From the NCBI RefSeq assembly GCF_902832845.1, contig NZ_CADFDB010000017.1:51474-115473 (forward strand): a stretch of 64,000 bases of DNA, written 5' to 3'. Each line of letters opens with the position of its first letter. Position 1 is the first letter of the stretch. Source of the DNA: Burkholderia metallica. GTDB lineage: Bacteria; Pseudomonadota; Gammaproteobacteria; Burkholderiales; Burkholderiaceae. Below the pieces are notes generated by a model, which was given only the letters and a program-made list of their open reading frames with translations, did no database searches and was not told the DNA's origin. Below are positions 56,379 to 64,000 of the stretch, one piece after another. The translations under genes were made by a program, and so were the position numbers.

Positions 56379-57173
56379 TCAGGAGGCGTCCTTCGCTTCG
56401 CGTGCGAGGTTCGCAAGCCACGCCTCGTCGGCCCGGCTCAACAACTTCTCGCGGCGCGCCCGGACGATCAGGTCCGGCCGCTTCCGCAACGTATTCCTCA
56501 ATGCTTCCTGGCGCCGCCACCGCTCGATCTCGGCATGATGCCCGCCGAGCAGCACGTCCGGCACACGCACGCCGTCGTATTCCTCGGGACGCGTGTAGTG
56601 CGGGCAATCGAGCAGGCCGTCGGCGAAGCTGTCCTGCACGGCCGACAACGAATCGTTCAGCACACCGGGCAGCAACCGCACGACGGCATCCATCATCGCC
56701 ATCGCCGGCAATTCGCCGCCTGACAGCACGAAATCGCCGAGGCTGATTTCCTCGTCGACGCAACGATCGAGCAGGCGCTGGTCGATCGCTTCGTAGCGGC
56801 CGCACAGCACGACGACGCCGGGTTCCTGCGCCATCCGCACCGCACGCTCGTGCGTGAGCGGCGCGCCCTGCGGCGACATCATCACGACGCGCGTGCCCGC
56901 AATACCCTGCTCCGCCTGTGCCGCTTTCGCGGCATCGATCGCGGCTTCGAGCGGCCTGGCCAGCATCACCATGCCCGGACCGCCGCCGTACGGACGATCG
57001 TCGACCGTGCGGTAGTTGTCCGTCGTGAAATCACGCGGGTTCCAAGTGCGCAACCCGAAGCGCCCTTGCTTGACGGCCCGGCTGGTGATCCCCCAGTCGG
57101 TCAGTGCACGGAACATCTCGGGAAAGAGCGTGACGACGTCGAACTGCACCGCGCGCTCGATAACCTGGTTCAT
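56379..57173 (-). CDS. trmD: tRNA (guanine-37-N1)-methyltransferase
   Basis: TrmD makes m1G37 in tRNAs reading CNN codons and prevents +1 frameshifts. The 264-aa protein has the trefoil-knot SAM motif [34 protein letters not shown] and [16 protein letters not shown] 57171-57173 follows rimM by 1 nt. It belongs to the classic four-gene ribosomal/tRNA operon. Confidence 0.97.
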   Translation of the reverse strand: MNQVIERAVQFDVVTLFPEMFRALTDWGITSRAVKQGRFGLRTWNPRDFTTDNYRTVDDRPYGGGPGMVMLARPLEAAIDAAKAAQAEQGIAGTRVVMMSPQGAPLTHERAVRMAQEPGVVVLCGRYEAIDQRLLDRCVDEEISLGDFVLSGGELPAMAMMDAVVRLLPGVLNDSLSAVQDSFADGLLDCPHYTRPEEYDGVRVPDVLLGGHHAEIERWRRQEALRNTLRKRPDLIVRARREKLLSRADEAWLANLAREAKDAS

Positions 57174-57174
57174 T

Positions 57175-57852
57175 TCAGTAATCGGCTTCCCAGTCGACGA
57201 CGATACGACGCGCCGCCTGATCCACCGTTTTGACGTAGACGCCGACGAACGGAATCAACCGCTCGTCGGTGGTCGGCTGACCGTCTTTGCCGGTCGCCGG
57301 ATACTCGACGCGCATGATCGAATGCACGCCGTTGTCGATCATCCCGCTCACCTTCCCGAGCGCCACCGACTGCTCGTTGACGACGTCGAGACCGATCAGG
57401 TCGACCCAATAGAATTCGTCCGCGGCCAATGCCGGGAAATCTTCCCGGCGCACGAACACGCGAAAGCCGCGCATGGCGAGCGCGGCATCGCGGTCGCTGA
57501 CGCCCGCGGGTTGCGCAACGACGGTGTCGCTGTGCGTCTTCGACTGCATGATGCGGACGGAAAGCCGCTCCGCACCGCGTTCCAGCCACCAGCGGCGCGC
57601 ATTGAGCAGCGCATCGCCACCGCGGCCGGCGTCGGCATGCGTCGCCACCTTGACCCAGCCCTTCAGGCCATAGGCGTCGACTACCGCCCCGACCTCGACG
57701 GCATCGTCGGGCCACGCCTGCGCCACTTCGAGACTGCCCTGCTCGGCAGCCTGACCGGCGTTCGCGACAGCGTCGCGCTCGACCGGCTTGCGGACGAATG
57801 CGCCAAACGACGCACGCCCGCGCCTTGCATTACCGGAATCGTGACCCGCCAT
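57175..57852 (-). CDS. rimM: Ribosome maturation factor RimM
   Basis: RimM assists 16S rRNA 3' domain assembly. This encodes 225 aa from ATG 57850-57852. The core has [23 protein letters not shown] and [25 protein letters not shown], ending with [25 protein letters not shown]. It has a longer N-terminus (about 40 residues) than E. coli. It sits 42 nt downstream of rpsP and is followed by trmD. Confidence 0.95.
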   Translation of the reverse strand: MAGHDSGNARRGRASFGAFVRKPVERDAVANAGQAAEQGSLEVAQAWPDDAVEVGAVVDAYGLKGWVKVATHADAGRGGDALLNARRWWLERGAERLSVRIMQSKTHSDTVVAQPAGVSDRDAALAMRGFRVFVRREDFPALAADEFYWVDLIGLDVVNEQSVALGKVSGMIDNGVHSIMRVEYPATGKDGQPTTDERLIPFVGVYVKTVDQAARRIVVDWEADY

Positions 57853-57894
57853 CAATGCACCTCACAGCCGGCACGACCGGCACACCGTGCCATG

Positions 57895-58149
57895 TTAGGC
57901 AGCCGGTTGCGCCTTTTGCGCTTCCTTCACGAGACGCTGGACGGTCGGCGACAGTTGCGCGCCAACGCCTTGCCAGTACGTCAGGCGATCCTGAGCGATA
58001 CGCAGCGATTCGCCCTTCGTGGCGACCGGGTTGTAGAAGCCGACGCGCTCGATGAAGCGGCCGTCACGACGGTTGCGCGAATCGGTAGCAACGATGTTGT
58101 AGAACGGGCGCTTCTTCGAGCCGCCACGAGCCAGACGGATGATAACCAT
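57895..58149 (-). CDS. rpsP: 30S ribosomal protein S16
   Basis: This 84-aa protein reads [20 protein letters not shown] and [15 protein letters not shown], standard S16. ATG 58147-58149 is preceded by AAGGA. It opens the rpsP-rimM-trmD-rplS operon, 46 nt from the promoter -10 element. Confidence 0.97.
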
Positions 58150-58195
58150 ATGATGTCCTTCGGGAAAACCGGGTTCGAAACTACTGAAACACGCG

Positions 58196-58224
58196 ATTAT
58201 AGCCGGAAACCAGAGGTACAACAA
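58196..58224 (-). promoter_or_regulatory. Sigma-70 promoter of the rpsP operon
   Basis: On the minus strand TTGTTG (58219-58224) and a perfect TATAAT (58196-58201) are separated by 17 bp. Transcription would start near 58190, about 40 nt upstream of rpsP. Confidence 0.82.
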
Positions 58225-58302
58225 ACACTTACGCGGAAAAATTCCGCGGACGGCCTGTCCGCCGGGCCTACAATCGTCGTGTCCGGGACGTTCCACACCG
58301 TC

Positions 58303-59442
58303 ATGCCACCCCTTCGCGCCGCTTCGATGCGCGGCGGGCAGCACCGTTTTGCGGCGCTGTTCGCCGGGCTTGCCTGCCTCACGTGTGCACCGGCGCTTGC
58401 CGCGCCGTTGCCCGTGGGCGAACTCGTCGTGCCGCCGGGCTTTCACGTCGAAGTGCTGACCGACACGGTACCGACCGCCCGCGAAATGGCGTGGTCGCCG
58501 CGCGGCATCCTGTATGTCGGCACCCGGGAAGGCCGCGTGCATGCGTTCGCGATGCAAGAGGGCCGGATCACCGCGCACTACGTGATCGCGTCCGGGCTCG
58601 ACATGCCCGTCGGCGTCGCCTATCGTGACGGCGCACTCTATATATCCGCGGTATCGCGCATCCTGCGCGTCGATCACATCGACGACCGGCTCGCCACCCC
58701 ACCGGCCCCCGCCGTCGTCACCGACTCGCTGCCGACCGAACACCATCACGGCTGGAAATTCATCGCGTTCGGCCCCGACGGCAAGCTGTACGTGCCGACC
58801 GGCGCGCCGTGCAACGTCTGTCTCGCCGATCGCAGCCGCTTCGCGGTCATCGCACGCATGAAGCCGGACGGCAGCGGAAGAGAGATCGTCGCGCGCGGCG
58901 TACGCAATACGGTCGGCTTCGCGTGGCACCCCGATTCGGGCGAGCTGTGGTTTACCGACAACGGGCGCGACATGATGGGCGACGACGTGCCCGACGACAA
59001 ACTGAACCGCGCGCCGCGCGCCGGCCTCGACTTCGGCTTCCCGTACTGCCATGGCGGCGACACACCCGACCCCGAATTCGGCAGCGCCGACGTGTGCCCC
59101 CGCTACGTGCCACCCGTGCTGAAACTCGGCGCGCACGTCGCGGCACTCGGCATGCGCTTCTATACGGGCCCGATGTTTCCGGCGTCGTATCGCAATAACG
59201 TGTTCATCGCCGAACACGGCTCGTGGAACCGCAGCAAGAAAGTGGGCTACCGCGTGATGCGCGTCGTCGTCTCGGCGGACGGCAGCCATGCGCACCAGAC
59301 TCCGTTCGTCACGGGCTGGCTGCGGCCCGACGGCACGGCATGGGGACGCCCGGCCGACGTACTGCCGCTGCCGGACGGCTCGCTGCTCGTGAGCGACGAC
59401 TACGCGGGCGCCATCTACCGCGTGACCTATGCGGCACCTTGA
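58303..59442 (+). CDS. PQQ-type sugar (glucose/sorbosone) dehydrogenase
   Basis: This 379-aa exported beta-propeller enzyme has a signal peptide ending near PALAAP. The sorbosone-dehydrogenase motifs follow: [83 protein letters not shown] and [19 protein letters not shown]. Such proteins use PQQ for aldose oxidation; catalytic specificity is unproved. Two Cys (APCNVC) may form a disulfide. It is divergent from rpsP. Confidence 0.88.
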
Positions 59443-59551
59443 CGCAGCCCGAGGGTGACCTGCCCCGATCGGGCATCGTAGAATGCGTGCCGGGCCGCGC
59501 GCCCGCGCCGGCCCGCCGGCCGCCCATGCCAACGACAATACGCCGCCATCC

Positions 59552-60019
59552 ATGTCCAGCAGCACCGCCCCGTCCCGCCGCTTTCGCTCCAAGACGCTCA
59601 CCGCCGCCCTCGCGTTCCTGCTCGGATCGCTCGGCGCGCACCGCTTCTATCTGTACGGCTTTCGCGACGTGTACGGCTGGGCGCACCTGCTCGCGACGCT
59701 CGTCGGCATCCCGGGCTTCCTCCTGCTCGCCGCGACGCAGCGCAGCGCAGGCCTCGGCTGGTGGCTCGCGGTACCCGGCGCGATCTCGCTGCTGGCGGCG
59801 TTCCTCGCCGCGCTCGTCTACGGGCTGCGCCCCGACGAAAAATGGGACGCACAATTCAACGCGGAGACGGGCAAGCACAGCCAGTCGGGCTGGACCGTGA
59901 TCTTCGTCGTGATTTTCTCGCTGCTGATCGGCGCGTTCCTGCTGATGACCGCACTCGCGCTGTCGTTCCAGACGTATTTCGAGTCCCAGGTCGAAGCGGC
60001 CAAGCAGATTTCGCAGTAA
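59552..60019 (+). CDS. TM2-domain membrane protein
   Basis: This 155-aa protein has an N-terminal basic stretch, then [37 protein letters not shown], the DxFL/Y-type TM2 signature variant. Two helices follow, then [26 protein letters not shown] 59552-59554 is preferred. It is a small inner-membrane protein of unknown role. It lies 109 nt after the dehydrogenase. Confidence 0.78.
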
Positions 60020-60068
60020 GCGCAACGACCCCAACGCGCCGGCAATTCCGACCTGCGTCGCGCGCCGG

Positions 60069-61253
60069 TCAGAACAGGTTCAGTTGCAGGTCGTCGCGCG
60101 ACTGCGTCGACCGCGAGCCGGCGGCACGACCGGCAGCACGCGGCGCCGGCACCGCGGCCGGCGCGCCGCGAAACTGCGACAGATCGAGAATGCCGTTCGT
60201 GCGCTCGTTCAGCCCGAGCCGCTTGACGGCCTGACGGAAGCGCTGCCGCAGCAGGTCGGCCCAGATCCCCTCCCCCTTCATCCGCTTCGAGAAATCCGAG
60301 TCGTAGTCTTTCCCGCCGCGCATGTCGCGCACGCGGTTCATCACGCGCTCCGCACGGTCGGGAAAATGCGCGGCAAGCCAGTTCTTGAACAGCGGCGCGA
60401 CTTCCCAGGGAAGCCGCAGGATGATGTAGCTCGCGTACGTCGCACCGGCTTCCGCGCACGCCTCGAGCACGCGCTCCATGTCGGGCTCGGTGACGAACGG
60501 AATCATCGGCGCGATGCTCACGCCGACCGGTACGCCCGCGTCGCGCAACGCTCGAATCGTGCGCAAGCGTCGCGCGGGCGTCGCCGCGCGCGGCTCGAGC
60601 GTGCGCGCGAGATCGGCATCGAGCGTCGTGATCGTGACCGCCGCCATCACCTGCCCCCGCTCGGCCATCGGCGCGAGCAGATCGAGATCGCGCTCGATCA
60701 GCGACGACTTCGTGATCGCGGCGAACGGCAACCCGCGATCGTGCATCACCTGGATCACGCCGCGCGTGATGCGCAGGTCGCGTTCGACCGGCTGGTAGGC
60801 ATCGGTGTTGACGCCGAGCGCAATCGGCTCCGGCACGTAGCGCTTGCGCGAAATCTCGCGCTCGAGCAGTTCGGCCGCATTGACCTTCGCATAGATACGG
60901 CTTTCGAAATCGAGCCCCGGCGACAGGCCGAGATAACTGTGCGTCGGCCGCGCGAAGCAGTAGATGCACCCGTGCTCGCAGCCGCGATACGGATTGAGCG
61001 ATACGCTGAACGGGATGTCGGGCGACTGGTTGTGCGTCAGAATGCTCTTCGCCCGCTCTTCGAACACCTGCGTGCGCAGCGGCGCGGCGAAATCGGTATC
61101 GTCCGACTCGTGCGCCCAGCCGTCGTCGACCGCTTCGCGCTGCGCGATTTCGTACCGCCCCTGCAGGTTGTCGACCGCACCGCGCCCCTTGCGGGGCACG
61201 GGCGGCGCTATCGGAAATTCGTTGTCGGATCGATCGTCCATGTGCCCACCCAT
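60069..61253 (-). CDS. PA0069-type radical SAM protein under LexA control
   Basis: This 394-aa protein has the radical SAM cluster motif CEHGCIYC (near residues 92-99) in LNPYRGCEHGCIYCFARPTHSYLG, followed by GVNTDAYQPVERDLRITR. It is the PA0069 family, related to spore-photoproduct-lyase-like SplB proteins. Start M1 is at 61251-61253; M5 (61239-61241) has GGTGGG just upstream and may be preferred. The gene starts 6 nt from a near-perfect LexA box. A DNA-repair-linked role is inferred; the reaction is unknown. Confidence 0.88.
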   Translation of the reverse strand: MGGHMDDRSDNEFPIAPPVPRKGRGAVDNLQGRYEIAQREAVDDGWAHESDDTDFAAPLRTQVFEERAKSILTHNQSPDIPFSVSLNPYRGCEHGCIYCFARPTHSYLGLSPGLDFESRIYAKVNAAELLEREISRKRYVPEPIALGVNTDAYQPVERDLRITRGVIQVMHDRGLPFAAITKSSLIERDLDLLAPMAERGQVMAAVTITTLDADLARTLEPRAATPARRLRTIRALRDAGVPVGVSIAPMIPFVTEPDMERVLEACAEAGATYASYIILRLPWEVAPLFKNWLAAHFPDRAERVMNRVRDMRGGKDYDSDFSKRMKGEGIWADLLRQRFRQAVKRLGLNERTNGILDLSQFRGAPAAVPAPRAAGRAAGSRSTQSRDDLQLNLF

Positions 61254-61258
61254 TCGCC

Positions 61259-61296
61259 TGCACCCAATACTGTATATTTATACAGTATTGGGTGCA
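61259..61296 (-). promoter_or_regulatory. 38-bp palindrome containing a LexA (SOS) box
   Basis: The core CTGTATATTTATACAG (61270-61285) sits in TACTGTATATTTATACAGTA, matching the E. coli LexA consensus almost exactly. The symmetry continues to 18-bp perfect arms around a 2-bp centre (61259-61296). It lies immediately upstream of the radical SAM start, so LexA binding would block transcription, and the RNA could also fold near the start codon. Confidence 0.92.
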
Positions 61297-61343
61297 GCAT
61301 GCCAAGGGCGGGATAAAGGGCCCGACGGCCCGCCGCAGACGCG

Positions 61344-61832
61344 TCAGTCACCCACCGCGATCGTCAGCGTCTCCTTGATTTCTTCCATCACCACGTAGCT
61401 CTTCGACTGCACGGCGCCGGGCAACTGCAGCAGGATATCGCCGAGCAGCTTCCGGTAGTCGGCCATCTCGCCGATCCGCGCCTTGATCAGATAGTCGAAA
61501 TCGCCGGACACGAGATGGCATTCGAGCACCTCGTCGATCTTCATCACTTCCCGGCGAAACTGCTCGAACATGTTGCCGCCCTTGTGGCCGAGCGTGATCT
61601 CGACGAACACCAGCAGCGCGGCATCCAGCTGGTGCGGGTCGACCCGCGCGTGATAGCCGGTGATCACGCCATCGCGCTCCATGCGCCGCACACGCTCGAT
61701 ACACGGCGTGACGGTCAGTCCAACCTGTTCCGCGAGGTCTTTCATCGCCATCCGGCCGTCGTCCTGAAGCAGTTTCAGGATGCGCCGGTCGAGCTTGTCG
61801 AGCGAGCGTACTGGCTGACGTTGCGTTCTCAT
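61344..61832 (-). CDS. Lrp/AsnC family regulator, probable dadA regulator
   Basis: This 162-aa protein has an N-terminal helix-turn-helix (LDKLDRRILKLLQDDGRMAMKDLAEQVGLTVTPCIERVRRME) and a C-terminal RAM ligand domain (LLVFVEITLGHKG, ECHLVSGDFDYLIKAR). Start ATG 61830-61832 (MRTQRQPVRSLDKLD) is typical. Divergent from dadA with 145 nt between, it most likely senses alanine or a related amino acid and controls dadA, as DadR does in pseudomonads. Confidence 0.93.
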   Translation of the reverse strand: MRTQRQPVRSLDKLDRRILKLLQDDGRMAMKDLAEQVGLTVTPCIERVRRMERDGVITGYHARVDPHQLDAALLVFVEITLGHKGGNMFEQFRREVMKIDEVLECHLVSGDFDYLIKARIGEMADYRKLLGDILLQLPGAVQSKSYVVMEEIKETLTIAVGD

Positions 61833-61858
61833 TTCTTTCTTCTGAAAACCTGAAAAAT

Positions 61859-61886
61859 ACGATAACAAAACCTGCACATTCGACAA
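61859..61886 (-). promoter_or_regulatory. Possible promoter of the Lrp gene
   Basis: On the minus strand TTGTCG (61881-61886) and TATCGT (61859-61864) are spaced 16 bp, about 27 nt upstream of the Lrp ATG. The intervening AT-rich DNA may hold Lrp operators controlling both divergent genes. Confidence 0.45.
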
Positions 61887-61977
61887 TACCATAGCGCAAA
61901 AAACTAGATCAGCTAGAGGTTACACGGAGCCGCAGGTGCGCCCGGCCTCGACCTGGTCCCTTCCATCTGGAGCAGCT

Positions 61978-63264
61978 ATGCGAGTCGTCGTTCTGGGCAG
62001 CGGTGTGGTGGGCGTGGCAAGCGCGTATTACCTCGCGCGCGCCGGTCATGAAGTCACGGTGATCGACCGGGAAGCCGGCCCGGCGCTCGAGACGAGCTTC
62101 GCGAACGCGGGCCAGATCTCCCCCGGCTATGCCGCGCCGTGGGCCGCGCCCGGCGTGCCGCTGAAGGCCGTGAAGTGGATGTTCGAAAAGCACGCGCCGC
62201 TCGCGATCCGCCTCGACGGCACGCGCTTCCAGCTCCAGTGGATGTATCAGATGCTGCGCAACTGCACGGCCGAGCGCTATGCGGTCAACAAGGGCCGCAT
62301 GGTCCGCCTCGCCGAATACAGCCGCGACTGCCTGCAGGCGCTGCGCGCCGACACCGGCATCCAGTACGAAGGCCGCACGGGCGGTACGCTGCAATTGTTC
62401 CGTACGCAGCAGCAGCTCGACGGCGCGGCGAAGGACATCGCCGTGCTGCAGGCAGCGAACGTGCCGTTCGAACTGCTGTCGCCGGCCGACCTGAAGAAAG
62501 CCGAACCGGCGCTCGCCGCCGTCTCGCACAAGCTGACGGGCGGCCTGCGCCTGCCGGGCGACGAAACGGGCGACTGCCAGCTGTTCACGACGCGCCTCGC
62601 CGCACTCGCCGAATCGCTCGGCGTGAAGTTCCGCTACAACACGCCGATCGACGCGCTCGCGATCGCCGGCGGCAAGATCGCCGGCGTGCAGTGCGGCAGC
62701 GAGACGGTACGCGCGGACGCGTACGTCGTCGCGCTCGGCTCGTACTCGACCCGCTTCGTGTCGAACCTGATGAAGATCCCCGTCTATCCACTGAAGGGCT
62801 ATTCGATTACCGCGCCGATCGTCAACGAAGCGGCGGCGCCCGTGTCGACGGTACTCGACGAAACCTACAAGATCGCGATCACGCGTTTCGATCAGCGGAT
62901 CCGCGTCGGCGGCATGGCGGAAATCGTCGGCTTCGACAAGAAGCTGCGCGCCGCGCGCCGCGAAACGCTCGAAATGTGCGTGAACGACCTGTTCCCGGGC
63001 GGCGGCGACACGTCGAAGGCCACGTTCTGGACGGGCCTGCGCCCGATGACGCCGGACGGCACGCCGATCGTCGGCCGCACGCCGGTGTCGAACCTGTTCC
63101 TGAACACCGGCCACGGCACGCTCGGCTGGACGATGTCGTGCGGCTCGGGTCAACTGCTCGCCGACCTGATCTCGGGCAAGATGCCCGCGATCCAGGCCGA
63201 CGACCTGTCGGTGCATCGCTACCTGAAGGACGTGGCCGGCCAGACGCGCCCCGCATACGCATAA
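61978..63264 (+). CDS. dadA: D-amino acid dehydrogenase small subunit
   Basis: DadA is the FAD enzyme that oxidises D-alanine and other D-amino acids to 2-oxo acids, feeding the respiratory chain. The 428-aa protein begins [26 protein letters not shown] (FAD GxGxxG). It carries [20 protein letters not shown] and the C-terminal [24 protein letters not shown] 61978-61980 has GGAGCAG upstream. It is divergent from the Lrp regulator. Confidence 0.96.
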   Translation: MRVVVLGSGVVGVASAYYLARAGHEVTVIDREAGPALETSFANAGQISPGYAAPWAAPGVPLKAVKWMFEKHAPLAIRLDGTRFQLQWMYQMLRNCTAERYAVNKGRMVRLAEYSRDCLQALRADTGIQYEGRTGGTLQLFRTQQQLDGAAKDIAVLQAANVPFELLSPADLKKAEPALAAVSHKLTGGLRLPGDETGDCQLFTTRLAALAESLGVKFRYNTPIDALAIAGGKIAGVQCGSETVRADAYVVALGSYSTRFVSNLMKIPVYPLKGYSITAPIVNEAAAPVSTVLDETYKIAITRFDQRIRVGGMAEIVGFDKKLRAARRETLEMCVNDLFPGGGDTSKATFWTGLRPMTPDGTPIVGRTPVSNLFLNTGHGTLGWTMSCGSGQLLADLISGKMPAIQADDLSVHRYLKDVAGQTRPAYA

Positions 63265-63303
63265 GCCGACGCCGCCCGCAGCGATGCGGGCCGGCCGGCA
63301 TCA

Positions 63304-63329
63304 AAAGAAAGGCGCCCGAGGGCGCCTTT
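63304..63329. terminator. Terminator between dadA and the acyl-CoA dehydrogenase gene
   Basis: AAAGGCGCC/GGCGCCTTT with a CGAG loop and A- and T-rich flanks serves both convergent genes. Confidence 0.85.
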
Positions 63330-63354
63330 GTCACTTCATCGAACCGTCAGCCGG

Positions 63355-64000
63355 TCAGAACTGGTCTTCCGTCAATGCGAGCACGCCCTCGTTGCCCTTC
63401 GTGCCGACGATCGACGCTTCGAGCGCGCCGGCCTGCACCAGCACGTGCTCCGCATAGCATTGCGCGAGCGCGATCTTCGCGTCGAAGAACGCCGGGTCGC
63501 TCGCCCGCTGCGCCTGCGCCGCCACCAGCGCGCGCCCCATCTGCCACCCGCACAGCACCACCCCCGCCAGCTTCAGGTACGGCACGCTGCCCGCGAACAC
63601 CGCGTTCGGGTCCTGCTTCACGTTCGCCACCACGTAATCCACCACCGACGACAGCGCCTTCGCACCCTTCTCCAGCTGCGCCTTCACCGAGGCCGCCGCC
63701 GCGCCGTCCAGCTTGCCCAGCGCCGCCACCGTCTCGCCGATCTCCGCGATCAGCGCCTTCGCCACCGCGCCGCCGTCGCGCATCGTCTTGCGCCCCACCA
63801 GATCGTTCGCCTGGATCGCCGTCGTGCCTTCGTAGATCGCCAGGATACGTGCATCGCGGTAATACTGCGCCGCGCCCGTCTCCTCGATGAAGCCCATCCC
63901 GCCGTGCACCTGCACGCCCAGGCTCGCCACGTCGTTCACCATCTCCGTGCTCCAGCCCTTCACCACCGGCACCAGATACTCGTAGATTGCCTGATGACGC
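63355..64000 (-). CDS. Acyl-CoA dehydrogenase, C-terminal part
   Basis: The frame is open from the stop at 63355-63357 to the right edge, giving the last ~214 residues. It shows the ACAD C-terminal helices: VQVHGGMGFIEETGAAQYYRDARILAIYEGTTAIQANDLVGRK, the Glu/Gly dimer and FAD region. The tail (LKLAGVVLCGWQMGRALVAAQAQ, ASIVGTKGNEGVLALTEDQF) matches the ~595-aa Burkholderia enzymes with an extra C-terminal domain. Substrate chain length cannot be told from this part. The N-terminus lies outside. Confidence 0.92.
   Translation of the reverse strand, partial: RHQAIYEYLVPVVKGWSTEMVNDVASLGVQVHGGMGFIEETGAAQYYRDARILAIYEGTTAIQANDLVGRKTMRDGGAVAKALIAEIGETVAALGKLDGAAAASVKAQLEKGAKALSSVVDYVVANVKQDPNAVFAGSVPYLKLAGVVLCGWQMGRALVAAQAQRASDPAFFDAKIALAQCYAEHVLVQAGALEASIVGTKGNEGVLALTEDQF

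Overview
The window is core chromosome of a high-GC betaproteobacterium, almost certainly a Burkholderia of the cepacia complex. This rests on recognisable protein sequences, the gene orders rpoE-rseA-rseB-mucD-lepA, rpmF-plsX-fabHDG-acpP-fabF and rpsP-rimM-trmD-rplS, and uniformly GC-rich codon use. I see no prophage, insertion sequence, integrase, CRISPR array or rRNA operon. Genes are densely packed, with many ATGA/GTGA start-stop overlaps.

Layout. 1-4.4 kb (minus strand): the extracytoplasmic stress operon rpoE-rseA-rseB-mucD, a small CxxC thioredoxin-fold gene, then the first codons of lepA. 4.4-11.7 kb (minus): fatty-acid/phospholipid and ribosome genes yceD-rpmF-plsX-fabH-fabD-fabG-acpP-fabF plus one membrane protein. 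11.9-16.4 kb: maf and an RsmI-like methyltransferase (plus) face the minus cluster rluC-HAD phosphatase-Rieske protein-sppA. 16.4-24.4 kb (plus): rne after a long structured leader, then moaA-mobA-moeA, a small membrane protein and a GNAT acetyltransferase. 24.4-30.4 kb (minus): rmuC, a 2-hydroxyacid dehydrogenase, an ion antiporter, lutC and pncB. 30.7-37.7 kb (mostly plus): fdxA, two identical tRNA-Asn genes, creA, an AraC regulator with azlCD, an unknown 262-aa protein, an S4 protein and a MATE pump; one Ala/Gly-rich exported protein is on minus. 37.8-43.7 kb: fumC, a thioesterase, a 46-aa exported peptide gene, an ArsR-type regulator and an 848-aa FecR/DUF6600-like exported protein. 43.7-47.8 kb: thyA, a VpsR-like sigma-54 activator, a small secreted-protein gene with its own predicted sigma-54 promoter and upstream inverted repeat, then folA. 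47.8-55.8 kb: pmbA, darP, mogA, orn, an M48 protease, rsgA, a zinc-ribbon protein, a CobD-like membrane protein and a Nudix hydrolase. 55.8-58.2 kb (minus): rpsP-rimM-trmD-rplS. 58.3-64 kb: a sorbosone/PQQ-type dehydrogenase, a TM2 protein, a radical SAM protein behind a near-perfect LexA box, an Lrp regulator divergent from dadA, and the C-terminal part of an acyl-CoA dehydrogenase.

How it fits together. Much of the window serves envelope and translation homeostasis: sigma-E surveillance, fatty-acid synthesis coupled to ribosomal protein L32, tRNA/rRNA maturation and RNA decay. Molybdopterin, folate/dTMP and NAD salvage genes are interspersed. The least-explained items are (a) the sigma-54 activator and its divergent small secreted-protein gene, with matching cis sites at 46.54-46.64 kb; (b) the 38-bp palindromic SOS operator touching the start of the radical SAM gene at 61.26 kb; and (c) RNA hairpins placed inside the fab cluster (6.2 and 10.65 kb) that could set different expression levels along one operon.
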